From: Cheilinus undulatus
Lineage: Eukaryota; Chordata; Actinopteri; Labriformes; Labridae
Length of the DNA stretch: 64,000 bases
Reading direction: 5' to 3'
Assembly: GCF_018320785.1 (NCBI RefSeq)
Contig: NC_054869.1
Location: 31,722,289 to 31,786,288, forward strand
The number at the start of each line of letters is the position of its first letter. Position 1 is the stretch's first letter. Below are positions 25,058 through 36,440 of the stretch, piece by piece. The notes under the pieces were generated by a model. That model had not been told where the DNA came from, did not search any database, and saw only the letters and a program-made list of their open reading frames with translations. A program made the translations under genes and the position numbers.

Positions 25058-26130
25058 TATTCACTTATGCTAAAACTGAGAGGGGAAAGATTCAGTTAAA
25101 TTGGAAATGGTATTCATGATAGTGTTTAAAGTAGTGCATCAACATGCAAATCCGCAGAGTTATGTTCTTTTGTTTTTCAGAGAAGTGGTGTGGCATAAAC
25201 TTTCCTTTTTTTCCACTAAACATCTCTTTGTGTGTAAAATCACTCGCAGCATTTATATCTTATTACTCTGTATATCTGACAAACTACTGCAGAACTTTGC
25301 GACTAAATAAAGGACTCAGTAATAATTTTAAAAAGCTTCTGCTTAAGTTTAGCTAGTATTAAGGTTATAGCATAAAGAGTGTACAACAGTTAGCATTGCT
25401 TCAGCAAACCATTAACTTATGAAGTTATGAACGCTGACAGCTTTGAACTCAGCGTTTGACCACTTCAAAATAAAAAGAGTTCATCCTGGTCCTCATCGTG
25501 TTACCACACCTGCCACTAAAATACCATCACAGTTAGGTTACGTACGGCGACTGTTCAAGTATAAGGCTTGACGTTATCTCTCCAGTTGTAACATTGGTAA
25601 ACACCTCGTCTGACTCCAAGGGGCTTGTTATGGCATGGTGTTAGCATCAGTTAGCTGCTTAGCTTTTGATCACTGCTTTGTCTCAACCCTTAGAGCTTCC
25701 TCTTCCTCTGGTTGACGACGAGTAACTTACATGACACGTAATAAACATGCCTTAAAGACATTAGAGCTCACAATCAAAGTTTACGTTAGCCAACTGGTCA
25801 TTTATAGCCCAGCTAACGTTGCTGTTAGCTGCTTTAGCTCGCTGTCTATGACAGCTAACAGCTAGCTAACTGCTCAGCTAGCAACGGTTAACGTTACTGT
25901 TTATTTCATAGTTTACTCAAAACAGCTACTGTGGTATAGCCAGTCATGAGCAATATCAACTACGACAATACAAAGCGGTGCTAAAAGTACCCTCGATACC
26001 TTTCGTATGTGCAGAGAGGGCATGCTTGAAGCCTTGTTCAGGTCTGACTAGGCATGATCGCTGGTCTTCTACTGGAGTTTGAAAGGTGACGTACGGGCTG
26101 CTGTTTTGTAGCCGTCAGCGTTTAAGTTCC
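25058..26130 (-). promoter_or_regulatory. tut7 first intron, non-coding first exon and promoter
   Basis: A good acceptor (TTTCCCCTCTCAG) ends at 25076, so the coding exon begins at 25075 with an 18-base leader before the ATG. The likely non-coding first exon ends at 26000, where the minus strand reads ACGAAAG followed by a GTATCG donor, and starts somewhere around 26050-26130. The intron is packed with GCTAAC/GTTAGC words (25760-25920). These are dense near teleost gene starts. No TATA box stands out. The exon 1 call is inferred from the donor and position only. Confidence 0.45.
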
Positions 26131-26619
26131 GCCCACTGCAAAAACAAAGCACTGATATTTTGATTTTGTGTACACGCTAAAATCTTTTTCCTATCACTTG
26201 CACTAATATTTTGATGCAAGCTGCAACGAGATGGGTGACTAAACCATTTTAGTGAGCAAAGTTCAGAAACTACATTTGCAGGGCATATGTCAGATGGGTA
26301 AACAATGACATAACCACAGTCTCCGCCTCCATCTGTTTTTCACTCTATTTTTAGTAGTCTACCTTGATTTCGCATAAAGACAAAATATTAAATTCAAAGA
26401 TAATGGCATTATTTGAAAAGAACAGATTTGCGCTTGAAACAGCAAAATTCATTTCCTCATTGGGGAGATTCAGTTTTAAAAAACACCAACAACAATAGCA
26501 GTGATTTATTGAGGAAATCGATGTAGGGTGTGTAGAACTGGTGCTCATGTCCTGGCAAACGGTTAGGCCGCTTTATTTTGGAGCTGAAAAGAGTGTCGAG
26601 CTACTGGGTTCGAATGTTC

Positions 26620-26954
26620 AAATTCTTTATTAATACCACTTTTAAACACTTTTTAATCCCAGTTTCTTCCCATATTGCCATATTTGTTTCCCACTGAGCC
26701 AACTTTGACCTCTTTTAACAAATGTTCAGATCTTTTTAACTCCTTTTCACTACTAAAGCAACCCATTTTTGCACCCGTTAACCCATTTACTTTTTAACTG
26801 ATTTTCACACTTTTGTAAACCATATTTGCCACTTTTATCCCATTGTTTGCCTTTTTTTCTCATTTTAACCCATTTTTGCGACTCTTCAACCACTTTTCAC
26901 TACTTACTTCTGCTAGTTCTTTGCAACTTTTAACTGACCTTGTCAAGATTTCTC

Positions 26955-26985
<31 letters not shown>

Positions 26986-26990
26986 GCAAA
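26620..26990. repeat. pyrimidine-rich degenerate minisatellite
   Basis: Variants of CACTTTTAACCCATTTTTGC recur across this stretch, ending in a run of about 20 T. The reverse complement matches the GTGGCAAAAA-type units at 11740-12130, so the same repeat family occurs twice in the window. Confidence 0.55.
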
Positions 26991-27039
26991 TATTAATTAT
27001 TTTTCCCTTATTGCTGTTGCAATTCCTTATGCTTTATTC

Positions 27040-27487
27040 CAGTGGTTCTCAACTGGTCTAGCCTGGGGACCCATCAGTTTCCTCACTGACAAATTGGAAT
27101 ACAAAAAATAAAATAAAAAAACGTATCTTCATTAAATAAATAATGCAGTGTGAAGAACAAATAAATAAATGATTGCAAAAAGAGACATAAAGCATGTTTA
27201 ACACCCCATTTCCCCATGATTACTTTTTTTTCTTTTTTTTTAGAAATTACCTCATTATCATGGGAGAAGCAAAGTTGTTTTTGTAGGAACAGGAGATAAA
27301 TTGGTTGAAATATTGAGAAAATTTTTACATTTACCCATTGTTATGATGCAACACAGTAAAATAAAGTATGGATGCATGTCCACTAAGACTGCAGTAGCCT
27401 ACTTCTCAGGCCTATCGCCACCATTTTTTTCCCAGACACGGGTAGCGACCCACTTTTGGGTCCAGACCCATCATTTGAGAATCACTG
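27040..27487. mobile_element. short hAT element, CAGTGGTTCTCAA ends
   Basis: Begins CAGTGGTTCTCAACTGG and ends CATTTGAGAATCACTG (reverse complement CAGTGATTCTCAAATG). The flanks CTTTATTC (27032-27039) and CTTTATTA (27488-27495) agree at 7 of 8 positions, as expected for an aged hAT target duplication. It is 448 bp long with no coding capacity, hence a non-autonomous copy. Confidence 0.75.
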
Positions 27488-28401
27488 CTTTATTATATGG
27501 TATCCTGACATTTATGCACAACATGGCTTAGCTATGAAATCTGACATTATACCAAATGGTTAAGTCACTGTGCCCATCCACATCGGTAACATTACAAACA
27601 TAAAGGTTATTTTGTTTTAAGAAAATAGATTTACATTTTGAAAAGGCTATATTGTGCTCATCATAAACAAATGAATAATAATTATTTTTGCTACTTTGAT
27701 CAGATTGGTTCATAGTCAGGTTCAGGTTAAATATGATATATTGTTATTAAAGATTACTTGAGAAAGGACCATGATTTTTGTGACTTACATAGGGTCCCCA
27801 TGGGCCCCAGAAAGCTCTCATCCTTCTTTATGAGCAACCTTTTCCCCGTCACGTGTGTATATTATGTGTGTAATACTATTAAACAGTTTTTTTCTACTTT
27901 ACTATGCAAGAACTATTACGATGATGGATAACTACATCGAGTTGAACTCTACGAGAAAAGGTGAAAACTCTGCCGTTTTATCAGCTAAAATTAAAACAAT
28001 GCTGTCCCCTGAGTCCACCGTAACAGTAGCCTAAAGTGTAATAGACAGAAATGGATTTTTGAGGACTTCCTGTGCTTCTTGTGCTCTGTCAGATCAAATC
28101 AGATTAACTGTCCCACAAACGCTGGGAGCAAACATGTGGTAGGCTGCTGTATCAATAAAACGATGGGAAAAATCGCGTACTTTAATGGAAACAATGCCTG
28201 TGACTACACGATTATAAAAGTAAATACTATGTGTGCGTTTTGTTTTGTCTCTCGAATCAGGCTTCCAGACAGCACAGGAAGTAACATATGGCTCAGGGTT
28301 TGGGCTAATTACTTTCAACACGGGACAAATGATGTTTACCCTCGGTTGCCGGGTCGACGGAAGAAAGGTGCGCTGCAAGAGCGGGGTAGATCCCGGGAAC
28401 G

Positions 28402-28409
28402 TGACGTCA
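28402..28409 (+). promoter_or_regulatory. full CRE palindrome upstream of ccno
   Basis: TGACGTCA, the perfect CREB/ATF site, about 117 bases upstream of the chosen ccno start codon, in a locally CG-richer stretch (28340-28440). Position and perfection suggest a functional promoter site. Transcription start is not known. Confidence 0.5.
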
Positions 28410-28525
28410 GCAGACGTATCTCTCCGCACAAGCTCTCAAACAGCATTCAAGACTTCAGCATGGTAATACACTGCCAGGATACCTATGGTCTAAGTGAAAA
28501 CAGGCTCCAAAGAGAGGTAGCGGAC

Positions 28526-30091
28526 ATGGTGTCATTTGAGGACAGTGAGACTGTTTACAAACGGAGGAGGACGACCCCAACAGACGCGCTCACACCGCTC
28601 CAGCAGCGCCACGCTGGCCGCCTCAGAAAGCAGAAGCTCGTGTCCAAGATGAGTGACTCGGGCTTTGAGGAAGACTTGCGATCCTCACCGGTTTCCTCCT
28701 TGGCTAGGGTAGATGTGTCCCTGCTCCGTTCAGACGGACCTCCTGCAGGAGAGCTGTCCACCTGGTACCTGCAGTATGGAGACATTGGCTATAGGATCCA
28801 GAGGGAGAGAGAGGTGCAGTTTCATCCGTGCAAGAGCCTGGCACGCCAACCAGAAGTAGGTTTTAACACTTTAGTGATGAGTCTTATGGGATGGGATACT
28901 GGTGTAGTGATGTCTGATCTATCATTACAGATAGGTGAGGAGACTGTTTATCAAAGAAAAGATGTTTCAAGTAGGCTATTTGTTAATGAATGCCATTTCT
29001 TAACAAAGGTCAACCAAAATTTGTTAACTCTCTACAGTTTTTTGTTTTTGCCAAATTGGTGTGCAGAGCCTATTACTGTTTCATATGGAAATTACTTTTC
29101 CATAACTAATTTCTGCAGGACTTATACAAAATCAGTGAAAATGGCTTAAACTATTGGCATTTAAAAGCAATGGCAGGGTTAAAAAATGTCCATTTTTTCT
29201 GTCCACTTCCAGGGAATGCTTAGTTTCAGTAGTAACATAAATATGTACTTTTCCCTGCTAATCACACTGATGGTGTCTGCATTTCACTTGTAGCTGACTG
29301 CAGAGGCTCGGTGTAAACTGGTCAGTTGGCTCATCCCCGTGCACAAACATTTCTGTCTGTCCTTTGAGTGCTGCTGCCTGGCCGTGAGCATCATGGATCG
29401 GTTTCTTGCATCCACACCAGTGGCTTCTGACTGCTTCCAGCTACTGGGTGTCACTGCACTCCTCCTAGCCAGTAAACAGGTATTTCTGGTCAATGCTTGA
29501 AAATTAGATAGTTTGTTTTCTTTGGAAACAACTAATTTCTTTTCTGTCTTTCCTCAGGTGGAGGTGGGCTCACCGCAGATCAGTCATCTCTTGTCTTTCT
29601 GCTGTGATGCCTTCACTAAAGAGCAGCTCTGTAACCTGGAGTGTCTCATCCTCCTGCGTCTTAACTTCCGCCTCTCTGCACCCACCCTGGCTTTTTTCCT
29701 GGACTATTACACCAACTGCATTGAGGCTGCCCAGCTTGCATGTGCACAGAGTGACAGGTTTGGAAGAGTGACTCCAGACACTAAAAGACCCAGGCAGTGC
29801 AGCAACCTTGCACAAAAAGTGTGTGAGTTGAGCCTAGCAGACTACGCTTTCAACAAATATCCCCCATCTCTGACTGCTTGCTGTGCACTGAGGCTGGCTA
29901 GTGAGCTACTAAAACATCAAGAAGGTGTGACAGAGTGTGCAGACATGCAGCCACCAGAAGACCAGTTGGGCAGCCTTATGGGTGAACTATTCACCCAGTC
30001 AGCCACATCCAACTGCAGTCAGTTCCAGGAATGCAGAGACAATCTGAAGCTGCTGGTATCATTAAACCAGGAGGCACTGGATGGGATGTAG
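28526..30091 (+). CDS. ccno: cyclin O, 3 exons, 349 aa
   Basis: Cyclin O is needed in multiciliated cells for making many centrioles at deuterosomes; human loss causes a ciliary clearance disorder. Exons are 28526-28855, 29294-29479 and 29558-30091, all joined in phase 0. Residues 1-110 are a basic, poorly conserved N-terminus ending [11 protein letters not shown]. The cyclin box follows with [20 protein letters not shown], the MDRFL motif and [17 protein letters not shown], then VEVGSPQI and the C-terminal cyclin fold including [13 protein letters not shown] and ELSLADYAF. The length equals that of human CCNO (350 aa). I chose the ATG at 28526 because the length before the RLRKQ segment then matches human. 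An in-frame ATG at 28460 with a strong context is a possible alternative start. The next gene on the same strand is mcidas. Confidence 0.94.
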
Positions 30092-30421
30092 CTTAGATAT
30101 GGCAAATCCCTTTCCTTTTATGTTACATTCTTGGGTTGATGATTTCATTTTTATGCATTTAAAACTCATGTATACCTCATAGGCAATCATTTGATTGCAG
30201 TCACTGAATGTTTTACAGTCTAGCATAGCTGCTGTATCTTTATTTATAGTTTCTTTTTTTACTATTAAAGTATATTAATATATTTTGTTCATTTTTTTAA
30301 AATCAAAGTCATTGTTTGCTTTATATGCACAGGCTTGCTGCAGAGTTTTGTACTGATGCAACATGTTGTTTTAATGAAGGGGCCTGAAAATGTGCTGTAT
30401 TAACTGATTTTTATTTTATGA

Positions 30422-30427
30422 AATAAA
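30422..30427 (+). terminator. ccno polyadenylation signal
   Basis: AATAAA about 330 bases after the ccno stop codon, followed by TG/T-rich sequence (TTCTGTGTTGGTC), as expected of a cleavage site. Confidence 0.6.
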
Positions 30428-30449
30428 TGATTACAAAAGATTCTGTGTT

Positions 30450-31598
30450 GGTCTTTGAATGGGTAATAAAATGCAAAGATAAAATTCAAACTAATGTAAT
30501 GTTTATAAAAAAAATCACAAAGGCACCAGTGTTTACTGAGCTGTCTCCTTAACACATAAGTAGCCTGACAGTTAAAAAAAAGTCTGTCCAAATGTTAAGA
30601 AGAAATGGATTAGATTTATAAGAAATCAAAAGATATACAAGAGTATCACATCTCATCTTAGTATCTTGGTTTCACTGCAGCAATTAGACGTTTTTTATTT
30701 ACTTATCTGTGAGGACGCAGAAGGACAGAGCCAAAGCATTATTGTTTTAGACTGGCATTGATGTATTTTGTGATATTATTAAAGCCTCTTCGGGTAAATG
30801 GGAGAAGTGTTCTCACAATAACGTGTTCTCCTGGCTTATAAACTTTTGTTTTTTTTTTCCTTGAGATCCGTTTACCTACTCCATTACTATCTCTTACATC
30901 ACTATTGGCAGCTCCACTGTGCCAACACTGCCTGGTCCACTGAGAGTCTTTCTCTGATAATCCATTACGCGTGGCGTCTTGACCTGCTGACACGGTGTCG
31001 ACCACACAGGTTCATTGAGCGTCAAGGGCCAACAAGGCTTAGTCATGTTTGTTTACTAATCGAGGCATTTGTCACCAGTGTTTACTGGGCTGTCTGCTCT
31101 AATGACCCTTTTCCTTTTCCACTCGAGAAATGTGGCAATAGGCCTTGACCTAATCAGGGGAGATGTTTTACGCACAGTTGGGAAGGAATTACGCATTGGA
31201 TAACGTGGAAGAAGTACAAAAAATACTCATATAAACATAAAATTAGAATATTTATCCTATCAGTCTCAATAAGCCTTGCATATGCGCTTTTGCCAATGTG
31301 CAGGGCATATTTGGCCGCAGGCGGAGGGAGGGCAGCTCTGGCGCAGAGAGCACCTGCTATACTGGTAATGGCGCCGTTATTGCGCGGTACCACTTCACAC
31401 TTCAGACCAGAAAACCGTTAAGTCCACACCAATTTAATCTCCGAGGACGCTGTCACTCCCTGGAGACCAAAAGAGGTGCATTTGATTGGGCCAAAACTAT
31501 GAAGCCGCGGCACGGAGAGACACAAACCGGGAGAATTTTGTCTATAATAACTCTACATCAAAGCTGGGCGCCACAGTCACACAGCCACAGCTCAGCTG
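30450..31598 (+). promoter_or_regulatory. ccno-mcidas spacer with mcidas promoter region
   Basis: About 1.1 kb between the ccno poly(A) signal and the mcidas start codon. The last 320 bases become GC-richer and hold ATGGCGCCGTTATTGCGCGG (31368-31387) and a CCAAT box on the minus strand (31485-31489). These fit a cell-cycle-type, E2F-responsive promoter. No coding exon is supported here. Confidence 0.4.
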
Positions 31599-34593
31599 AT
31601 GAAGATGCAAAGAGACAGAAAGATGACTGGTGCTGTGTGTCCCGATCAAATGGCGCAGCTGAGAGGAAGAGCAGCGGGAAACAAGAAGGTTTGGCATTTC
31701 TCTCTCAGTAGCCTATAAACACGCTACAGCTCTGTGTCGTGGATTTACATGATTTTGTGCTTGCAGGATAAAGTGCTGGTTCCTAGAAGCAGCAGCCCTG
31801 TCACAGTGTACGTGGATCCCCCCTGCATCATTGAGCAAGGTGGGCATATCTGACATCATTGCTGCACTGTTATCATGAATCCATTACGCTCAAGGAGCTC
31901 AGTGTCGATGCTTTCTTCTTGTGTGGCAGCTTTTTCAACAATCGCGTGGGATGATTTGGAGGACTGTTCGTCCACAGTGAGAACGAAGATCGACTCCATT
32001 GACTCACAGGTGAGAAAGCAACTCTAACGTATCTTTCTTTGGGAAGACTTCTCGTGCGCAAACCGCTTAATTTACTCGAAAATCCACCAATCCATTCATT
32101 TCCAGTAATTTCGATCTATCTGAGAGGGATTCTTCAGCAGGAGCTGATCCCAGTCACACCCACGCTGTCAATGTTTAACACGCTGTGCTGGAATTCTGCA
32201 CATATCAGACTGCTGTTTACCCATGACACGCAGGCTACCGCTAATTGGCTGGACCTCACAAGTTTTTGTCCACAAGCTGCCTCTTTGGAATAGCTCACCG
32301 TGCGTAAAAACGCATTACGCGACGGCACGCTAACTAAAATGACCACCAAGACATGTTCCGCCATAAATCCACATCTCTCTGCGTGGTCGGGGGCAGCTAT
32401 GATTAACCTTTGTTGTAATGATTTTCCTTCATTCATTTCTTTTAACGGTGAGTCTTATGCACAGGTGAATGAATCTGATGCAGATGACCAGGAGTTTGGA
32501 GATTATGCGCTGGATTTCATTGCAGGTAAGTAAATAAAACCAGATCTTCCACTATGGAAATGAAATGTTAACATCTTAGCAATCAAAGTAGATGCTATCA
32601 TGTTTCTGACAAGGAAATACGCATCTTTGTGTGGATATGATTTTCTTAATATGGAGAAATGTAGTTAAGACCTGCTTGTTTACCCCCTGGGTGTCTTTCT
32701 CCTCTGTCAGATTCTCCTGCCACTCTGGAGAGCAGTCTGTCTCCTGCTGAACTGGTCCCATTTCAGGGATGTGTCATTCCTCCACTCACCCCTCAGAGGT
32801 ATCTCTCCTCAGAAGATAATCTGATTCACTTCTCCACAGAAGCCAGAAACACATCTGCTCAGGATGGAGCTCACTGGAAGGGCATCACACAGTGCCAAGA
32901 GAAAGTGTGGGTAGAGTCTACAGAGGTCAACAATCAGGTACATTTTTATTCTAAGATATTAAAGCAGCGTTTGAATGACTGGTCTCTTGTTTGGCTCTTT
33001 GGGAAATTGAAGCTTAGATTGACGAGCTGTATATCAAATTTTTTTAACCTGTTCAAATTCTCTTAAAGTCATGGTAGTCAAATAAAACAGCAGAAAAAAC
33101 ATCATTCAAACACAGTAAGAAAACTCTGCTTCACACTCTTAATTTGTCCTCCAGTGTAAAGCAGCTCAGTAGGATTTCTCTGGTTATGAATCAGGCTTGA
33201 ATTAATACTTATGCCCACAAAGAGACAACACCATTTGGAGAAAGTTTGATTATTTCTTGGAAGTTCTTTCATCATCTGTTATTGATGCCACCAGGTGTCA
33301 GACAAGATACATAACAGCAGTAACAGCTTTTGTTTACATTAAGTGCAGCAAGGATGCACAGTGGTTGAAACATTTGACTGTTAAAAGATGTGATGATGCA
33401 AGGAAAGATTTCATCGTCCAAAAAAAGGTGGTGAAACTTGCACAGTACATGACAGGATCAGCAAAAAGATTAAAAGATATTACTGCCAGCAAAGTCAAGA
33501 CAAAGTGAAAGCTCCTCACAAGAGCTTTAAGCAAGTTGGAATAGTCACAAGTCTGGAGACTAACTATAATTTGCTATGTATGTGAATATAATATATATAA
33601 TTTGCTTGATTTGAGTACATTTTGGGGCTTTTTTTTATTCATTATCAGCATCTTATTTACATTAAGTACATCTTGTAATTACTGAAAGTAATTTCAAACA
33701 TGTATTATATGCACACCTGTAATGATTATATCTTGAGGCCCCTTGGAGAACGAGGCCCCAGGCAATTCCCTGCCTGACTAATAGTAAAACTATCTATGCT
33801 TGTTTCAAGTTTACATTTGATGTGCACATTCATACAGCATCCAAACATAAAGTTGTGCATTAAGTAGTCATGCTGAGGCAAAGGAAACTGTGATCTGTGG
33901 TCTGTTATATTGTTTTAAAGTCTTACTCTGTGTGTCTCTACAGCTGAAGGAGACCCTACAGAGAAAACAGGAAGAAATCAACTCTCTTCAGGAGAGAAAT
34001 CTTCACCTCAGACAGCTAGCCAACCGGGCAAAGCACCTAGCCTCAGTGCTCGAAGTGAGTGAATGTCTAATACAAACACTCCGTGTCAACTAAATGTCAC
34101 TGTTTTGTTACTAATCACATCTGACTGTTATTTTTTCACCTTTTCCCTCCAGAAGCTGATGACAGTCAGAGACACAAATGTGAGCGAGTCAGTGACACCA
34201 TGTGATAACAACACCTCCCTCAGTCCCTGTAAAAGGCAGCGTCTGGATGAAGGATATGAAACCGAGTCCTCTGACTCAGTGGAGGACATGCTGAGGGACA
34301 TCAGTACACGCTGCAATGCTGTTCTGTACAGCACTGCCAACAGAACAAAACCACAGCAGGAATCAGAGACTATTCATATGTATGGCTCATTCTCAGGCCT
34401 ACAGACTTGTTTTTCTAACAACTGCAGCTTAACAACAGATGGAGGAGAGCCAGAAGAGAGCATCCTATCTTTCAGGACATCCATCAGAGAACACAGCACC
34501 ATCAGGACTCAGGTGTTTCCTCACGGACGAGCCTTCACCTCGACGACACAGCAAGGAGGATACCGCTTTCGCTGGGTTCCCAATCACAGCTGA
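31599..34593 (+). CDS. mcidas: multicilin (MCIDAS), 7 exons, 360 aa
   Basis: Multicilin is a nuclear geminin-family coiled-coil protein. It joins E2F4/E2F5 and DP1 to switch on the multiciliated-cell programme. Exons are 31599-31688, 31767-31839, 31930-32009, 32465-32525, 32711-32937, 33944-34054 and 34153-34593, all phase-consistent. The N-terminus has AVCPDQM in place of human SICPNRM. Then comes SPVTVYVDPP, the acidic exons 3-4 (DDLEDCSS; DYALDFIA) and a Ser/Pro-rich exon 5. Residues 178-214 form the geminin-like coiled coil (KETLQRKQEEINSLQERN). The C-terminal TIRT domain ends in HSTIRTQVFPHGRAF and GGYRFRWVP, which in human contacts E2F-DP. Length is slightly below human (385 aa). Intron 5 (1 kb) contains a short open frame with no recognisable content. 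Confidence 0.95.
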
Positions 34594-34943
34594 AACCAGG
34601 GTCAACACATGAAGAACTGGGTGTCTAATTAGGGGCCATAAGTCTGTCACAGACTGGGAAAAGTGTGGGTGGGCTTTGACTGTTAATGCTTAACTGATAA
34701 TCAATAGTGATATCTGTGAATGATTCAGTGATGTCTTCCTCAGGTAGCATGTAAGCTAATCAGTCAGAGGCGCCGCCTTACAAAGGAAATAACACTGCCT
34801 GAGCTTTTGTTTCCTTTGTGTGTCTGTTTACATGCCTCTATATGTGATAATCCTGACAAAAAGAGTAATGGTATCTATTATTTTTAAACTTCTTCATGTT
34901 TGTCTCAAAAGTGGAATGATTTTTTAAAATAAAAGTTAAGATT

Positions 34944-34949
34944 AATAAA
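34944..34949 (+). terminator. mcidas polyadenylation signal
   Basis: AATAAA about 350 bases after the mcidas stop codon. Another AATAAA lies 16 bases upstream at 34928-34933. Either could be used. Confidence 0.5.
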
Positions 34950-35969
34950 GCTTTTCCCAGACAATTTTTTATTATGAAGAGGACACGCCATTGTTAAACA
35001 AATGGAAAGAAACTGTTTTCAACGTGAACTTTCCTTGTTTGAGCAGTCACACAAACATGACCTTGTGACCTCTGAAGAGGAGGACTTCCGTCTCTGTTGT
35101 CCCCTGTCTGAGTGGCTGTGTGGTCTGAAGAGGGCAGCAGGTCTTTATGGTCCACAGCCAACATCCTTATCCTTGTTTTTGACATTGAAATAGACCCCAA
35201 GCCCCCTCTTACTTCATGATTTATTGGTTTTATAAACCAGGTAGGTGTCCCAAAGTCAGCACAATCCAGAAGTTAGCACGTGTCATGTGACACATCTATC
35301 TCAAAGAACTTTTCGTTGAGCAACTTTGTTTAACAAATCAGATACCAGTAACACAGATGTTACCAAAATAATGGCAAGAGAATGCAGTATCCTGCAGAAA
35401 TAAAGTTGGAAAAAACTTGATTAATCTCCTAAAATGTGAAGACAGTAACTATGAACTAAATGGTAAACTGACTTGAATTATTGCAGTGCACATTCTGATA
35501 GCAGAGGCTGCTGTCAAATGGCCGTCAGTATTAATCGTTCGTATGGATTTAAAGTGATTCACTCACCACTGATGCAGCAGTGGGAGAATTTGGAGCCCAT
35601 ATCACTATGTGACTGCTGGAGCTGGAGACTGAACCGCTAAACTTTTGTTTAAGAGATGACCAACTCTACCATTGGATCACAGCCTCATAAAGGAATGACT
35701 GCTGTTTGATTTAAACTTTTTCAGTGAACAGTGTACTCCTTGTCTCCCAGTGCCTTTTTCTTTAAAAGTAATAAAATAAAACGGTGTTTCTTTGTCTTAT
35801 TATGTCTTACCATCACTGTTATTTGTCTCACTTTTTTCATAGTATAAAAGCAGTGAGACTGATTCAGACAGTTTAGTTACAATTAATTTCAGACTCTCTG
35901 GAGCTGATTGTGATTAATCTTCTTTTTGTCACATTTCTAAAATTCTGCTGGGTGCATTTAAAATGTGTT

Positions 35970-36110
35970 GGGGTGCAGGTGGCCTGGTGTGTGGCCTGGT
36001 GTGTGGCCCGGGTTCAAGTCTGGCCTGCGGCACCTTTCCCCACACATCTCTCCCCCACTCACTCATCCTGTGTCTGAATCTATCTACTGTCTTCATCTTT
36101 CAAAAAAGCA
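35970..36110 (+). mobile_element. tRNA-derived SINE fragment
   Basis: Contains GGGTTCAAGTCTGG (36010-36023), which fits the tRNA B box. It then has CCTGCGGCACCTTTCCCCAC and CTCTCCCCCACTCACTCATC words typical of a widespread fish SINE. The 5' part shows a short TGGCCTGGTGTG triplication. The other copy in the window is inverted at about 42978. Confidence 0.6.
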
Positions 36111-36179
36111 TAATATGAGCATTTGTGCTAATTAATCTATTCACTGTAACTCAAATATATACTATAATAGACCTCATAA

Positions 36180-36440
36180 TGCACTGAATCTTGAATTATC
36201 TTATGTATCTCATGTAGATCTGCTCATATCCTTGCATACTTCTCACCATATCAAGGCAGCATTCTTACACCTTTTGCACATCATGCAACCATACTATCAA
36301 TGCACACTGACTCGTATGTACTAGATAGAATAACTAAAAAGAGCTTGTACAAATTTAAATCTTAATTGTTTTAACTGCTAACTGAGTGTAATTCCTTGTT
36401 GCGTAGGCATACTTGGCCGATAAAGCTGATTCTAAATTTG
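36180..36440 (+). mobile_element. LINE 3'-tail-like fragment
   Basis: The right end reads ACTGAGTGTAATTCCTTG, then CTTGGCCGATAAAGCTGATTCTAA. This is close to the AATAAAGCTGATTCT terminus of fish L2-type LINEs. No coding part is visible, so it is a 5'-truncated copy. Confidence 0.5.

Larger units (their letters stand above)
26131..28400. other. tut7-ccno intergenic region
   Basis: About 2.3 kb separates the tut7 promoter from the ccno promoter, so the two genes are divergent neighbours. It holds a pyrimidine-rich degenerate repeat and one small hAT element, both listed separately. The remainder is AT-rich with no supported gene. Confidence 0.6.

Noticed and set aside
28079-28525. In-frame extension upstream of the ccno start
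   Set aside because: The frame is open by chance; the sequence contains the CRE-bearing promoter and no similarity to cyclin O, whose length is already matched from 28526.
31298-31711. 137-codon frame at the mcidas 5' end
   Set aside because: It is in a different frame from the MCIDAS exon that reads AVCPDQM and joins exon 2; most of it is promoter and leader.
33257-33508. 83-codon frame in mcidas intron 5
   Set aside because: No recognised domain, no splice phase use, and the human orthologue has no counterpart.
35985-36030. Possible true tRNA gene
   Set aside because: Only a B-box-like sequence is present; there is no cloverleaf, and the flanks match a SINE body.
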